64,000 nucleotides of DNA from Hirsutella rhossiliensis (lineage: Eukaryota > Ascomycota > Sordariomycetes > Hypocreales > Ophiocordycipitaceae), in assembly GCF_020360975.1 (NCBI RefSeq), contig NW_025408671.1, positions 4,464,001 through 4,528,000 of the forward strand, read 5' to 3'. Position numbers and translations under genes: made by a program. The notes below the pieces were generated by a model, which was not told where the DNA came from, did no database searches, and saw nothing but the letters and a program-made list of their open reading frames with translations. Positions 61,397 through 64,000 of this stretch are shown piece by piece. Numbering within the stretch: the stretch's first letter is position 1; every line of letters begins with the position of its first letter.

Positions 61397-61411
61397 CCCC
61401 CCCCCCCCCCC
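61397..61411 (+). repeat. Homopolymer run of 15 C
   Basis: Uninterrupted poly-C. Length is prone to sequencing error. Confidence 0.85.
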
Positions 61412-62330
61412 TTCCTGGGTCCCGCCCTACACATCTTGTTCCCGTTTAAAATGCGACCCAAGTACCAGGTTTTCCGAAAGTCAATGGCATGCTCAACGGA
61501 GAGGGAGTGCAGGGGAGAAGGAAAAAAGAGGTTATGCTACGAGGGCGGTCATGGGAGGCAACAAACAGCACAGCATACTGCAAGCAGGCTGTTCTGTACA
61601 TGAATAAACCGACAACGACTCGACTCAACTTGCTCCCTCCGCCACGCTATCTTGTTAGTCGACACACCAGCCGGAGAGTTGTGTTGCTGCTGCTGCTACT
61701 AATTACATGCCAAGTCCTCCTCAACGCCCCCACACAGAAAAATAACAAGCAGACAAATCACACACTCTGACTCGAGTTTTTTTGCTTTTCCCCCCATCGT
61801 CGTGAACCTTTGATTCTGCACCCTTATTATTAATACAACACCGGAAGAGGGCGCAAAACCCGTGGCGCCCAGTCACCTCTCTCGCCTCTCCTGTCTTGTT
61901 CCCATGCCCCCCCTACGTACAGTATGTATTCCTACATACAATATAGACATGCTGTATGCACGTGGATTACACCGTCTCTCCCTCTCCCTCGCTTCAGCTG
62001 GCCCTGGCCCATCCGACTTCCGCGGCGGCCCGCGTCAGGCCCCCCTCTGGCCAACAAAAGTCTCGACGGCCACTGTAGATTCAGACGGCAAGAGAGCGCG
62101 AGAAAAGCTGAAGCAAAACGCACGGATCCCGGCCTGCACCCGTCCACCCATACTCCTTTCTTGACCGGCCGCCACCAGCCCGGCGGGGACGAATCCATAC
62201 TGGACACAGGCGAGAGCTCGACTGCATCCGAGGCGGCCCCCTTTGGGAAGCAAGCCACCGGGTTGAAAAAACGCCTCGATTTGTGAAAGTAACTCCAGCA
62301 GGTAGGTAGGTATCCTTGACTTGGTTCAAC

Positions 62331-62450
62331 GTCTCGTCTTGTCTCGTCTTGTCTCGTCTTGTCTCGTCTTGTCTCGTCTTGTCTCGTCTCGTCTCGTCTC
62401 GTCTCGTCTCGTCTCGTCTCGTCTCGTCTCGTCTCGCCTCGCCTCGCCCC
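62331..62450 (+). repeat. Pentanucleotide array with 10-bp higher-order unit
   Basis: About 24 units. The first 50 bp are five copies of the 10-bp unit gtctcgtctt. The array then becomes pure gtctc to about 62,435 and ends with gcctc variants. The ordered change of variants shows the array grew by block duplication. It produces long spurious Arg-Arg-Asp-Glu-Thr frames on the minus strand. Confidence 0.95.
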
Positions 62451-63587
62451 ACGGCAAAACAGCTCACTCTCGCAACGCACGCACGACACGGTCTGCTGTC
62501 TCTCGTTTGTGCCATGCCCGCCCCTGGTAGGGGACATGTACAACGTCGACTCTGCCTAGGCACAAATCACCTTGTCCGCACGTCACTCTTCAACCCCCCC
62601 CCCTTCCCCCCTTGCTACGAGTTGCAGTCGGTACTCCATCTATGAATGTATGGTCGATCCTCAATGCTACCTCATCATGGAAAAACTTTCCTCATGTCTA
62701 CTTGGTTGTCTACTTGATGCTGCGTGCAGCCCACTCGTCCCGATCGAGGGTCGGCTGATTGCCTCGTTTTCCTTTTTCCCCCTTGCCTCATGCACCTCGA
62801 CCTCACCGGTCCCATGGCCATGTCCGGTCCCAGGGAGGGTACGGTGCTGCGTGTATTCGTACTTGGAAACCCTGTGCTGAATCGAGTGTTTCTTCGTTCA
62901 AGGTATACGGAGTAATGCACGGATGATACCATTGGTCGTTACACAGCATCGCCCCATGCACCTCATGTGCGAGCCACACGATGAACGCTGCCGGGGAGAC
63001 AGACGGCTGCATCCTGCACTGCAACGCCCAGGCCATGGCGCCCATGTGGCGGCTACAGCTCCCTCCGGCACGGACAGCGGAGACAGCACCCCGGACACCG
63101 GGCACCGGTCCGGCATCCACGGCCAGCTCCCGGGGCAAGGGTCTGCTGCTCTCAGGACAACGAAGGATAGGAAACAAGGAGAGCCAGCATCGGAAGATTA
63201 AAAGAGAAGACAGCAGCGCCAGGGACAGGGACAGGGAGACAGGGCTTGCTTCTTCTGCTGTACCCCACACCGGACTTCCCGCCAGTCCCACCGTCCCTCC
63301 CGGCCCGCACGTGTCTGCCTGGCCCCGGCCGGCTTTGTTCTCTGCTGGCCACTTTGTTCGCCCACTGCCGTCTCCATGCATCCCGCTCTGTGAAGGAGGG
63401 AAACTGCACACACACTCATGCAAGTCATGTGCTCTGTTTGGCGCACACTCGCTCCATCACTCTCTTTTCCCTCCCATGCTCAAACTCCGTCCTCTCTCCG
63501 TCAAAAGAAAGCAGGAAAAAGACAGCATAATGATATGAGATAGCACATATCCCAGGTCGCTTCCCAGATCCATAGCGCTCCTTCTCA

Positions 63588-64000
63588 TCACACCCACAGC
63601 TCAAGCCTTGTCACCGCCTGTCCCCACTCGGGCAACTCCAACTGCTCTTCGGGTACCTTGACGTCCGAGCTGCTGATGCCGATGTAGAGCCCCTCGACCA
63701 GTCGCGGGTCGACCTCGCGGTCGTCGCTCCCGAGTACCCGGAACTGCAAGGATGATCGGAGCAACGGCGTCACCGCGGCTGGGTCCAGACCTGCCAGCGC
63801 CCCAGTCGCCACCATTCGCACAAGGGCCGACGTCAGAGGCACCGCGCCCGATATCTTGGACTGCGACCCCGTCATGCGGTTCATGGCAAACACGCCCACC
63901 GACCCTCCCAGATTCGGCGCCGTCTCCCATTCACCCTCGTCGGCCGGCGGTGTTCCGAGGAAGAAGTGAATGCCAAAGGACCCGTCGAGCGCCTCCACGT
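63588..64000 (-). CDS. Tyrosinase C-terminal domain (partial, runs off the right edge)
   Basis: The last 136 residues of a minus-strand protein. The frame is open to the window edge and the start lies beyond it. Blocks such as ALDGSFGIHFFLG, ETAPNLGGSVGVFAM, SGAVPLTSAL and the VKVPEEQLELPEWG terminus match the C-terminal domain of fungal tyrosinases. That domain covers the type-3 copper active site of the proenzyme and is removed on activation. The copper-binding histidines would be in the missing part. Known role of the family: oxidation of monophenols to o-quinones in melanin synthesis. The call rests on the C-terminal domain alone. Confidence 0.75.
   Translation of the reverse strand, partial: VEALDGSFGIHFFLGTPPADEGEWETAPNLGGSVGVFAMNRMTGSQSKISGAVPLTSALVRMVATGALAGLDPAAVTPLLRSSLQFRVLGSDDREVDPRLVEGLYIGISSSDVKVPEEQLELPEWGQAVTRLELWV

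Larger units (their letters stand above)
56233..63587. other. 7.4-kb region without a supportable gene
   Basis: It lies between the 5' end of the ADC-like gene and the 3' end of the tyrosinase. It contains long C and G runs (56,589-56,600; 56,730-56,764; 57,337-57,346; 61,397-61,411), a (CT)10 at 58,111-58,130, a 9-bp minisatellite at 61,266-61,301 and a pentanucleotide array at 62,331-62,447. Open frames are short, mutually overlapping and composition-driven. I found no tRNA, 5S rRNA or domain. Confidence 0.5.

Noticed and set aside
62331..62450. CRISPR-like regular array
   Set aside because: A simple-sequence repeat without spacers, in a eukaryotic genome.
62081..62563. 160-codon minus-strand frame with Arg-Arg-Asp-Glu-Thr repeats
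   Set aside because: It is the pentanucleotide array read as protein.

Overview
The window looks like a piece of a filamentous ascomycete (Pezizomycotina) chromosome. I would guess a Sordariomycete, possibly Hypocreales, but the species cannot be fixed from sequence alone. The evidence is short GT-AG introns (56-85 bp) with fungal branch sites, a fungal proteasome subunit, an Erv2-type oxidase, a PHO80/PREG-like cyclin, an Msb2-like mucin, a fungal tyrosinase C-terminus, and the marks of repeat-induced point mutation (RIP).

The window has two compartments. Bases 1 to about 31,975 are TA-rich and almost free of the dinucleotides CA and TG: the first 600 bases hold two of each. This is saturated RIP. 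It contains a nest of dead retrotransposons. In order: a minus-strand Ty3/gypsy element with short LTRs near 452-606 and 12,967-13,124; a minus-strand LINE lodged next to its left LTR (about 607-6,014); a plus-strand gypsy element with ~700-bp LTRs (13,125-22,864) that seems to carry an extra reading frame after pol; a second, truncated LINE copy (22,865-25,153); 0.7 kb of unassigned RIPed sequence; and a minus-strand Ty1/copia-like element (about 25,838-32,395). RIP fades inside the right LTR of the copia element. That LTR also carries a clean 97-bp TG...CA insertion flanked by the 5-bp duplication GGAAG.

Bases 32,400-64,000 are normal-composition euchromatin with few genes and long non-coding stretches. 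They hold a HAD-type haloacid dehalogenase-like protein (34,067, +), an MSB2-like signalling mucin (37,558-40,431, -), an Erv2 sulfhydryl oxidase (47,620, +, 2 exons), proteasome subunit beta-1 PRE3 (48,956, +, 5 exons), a PHO80/PREG-like cyclin (52,164, +, 2 exons), an acetoacetate-decarboxylase-like protein (55,211-56,232, -, 2 exons) and the C-terminal end of a tyrosinase that runs off the right edge (-). Two gaps of more than 7 kb (40.4-47.6 and 56.2-63.6 kb) show no gene I can support. The first is strikingly rich in GTAC palindromes, and the second has several simple-sequence arrays.

The genes do not form a pathway cluster. They are housekeeping and signalling genes: ER oxidative folding, protein degradation, phosphate/CDK signalling, and cell-surface sensing upstream of MAPK. 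They sit beside a heterochromatin-like RIPed island. The most interesting signals are the extra frame in the plus-strand gypsy element, the 97-bp insertion with its perfect central palindrome, the within-LTR RIP edge, the GTAC-dense divergent promoter region, and a 5-codon upstream ORF that overlaps the cyclin start codon.
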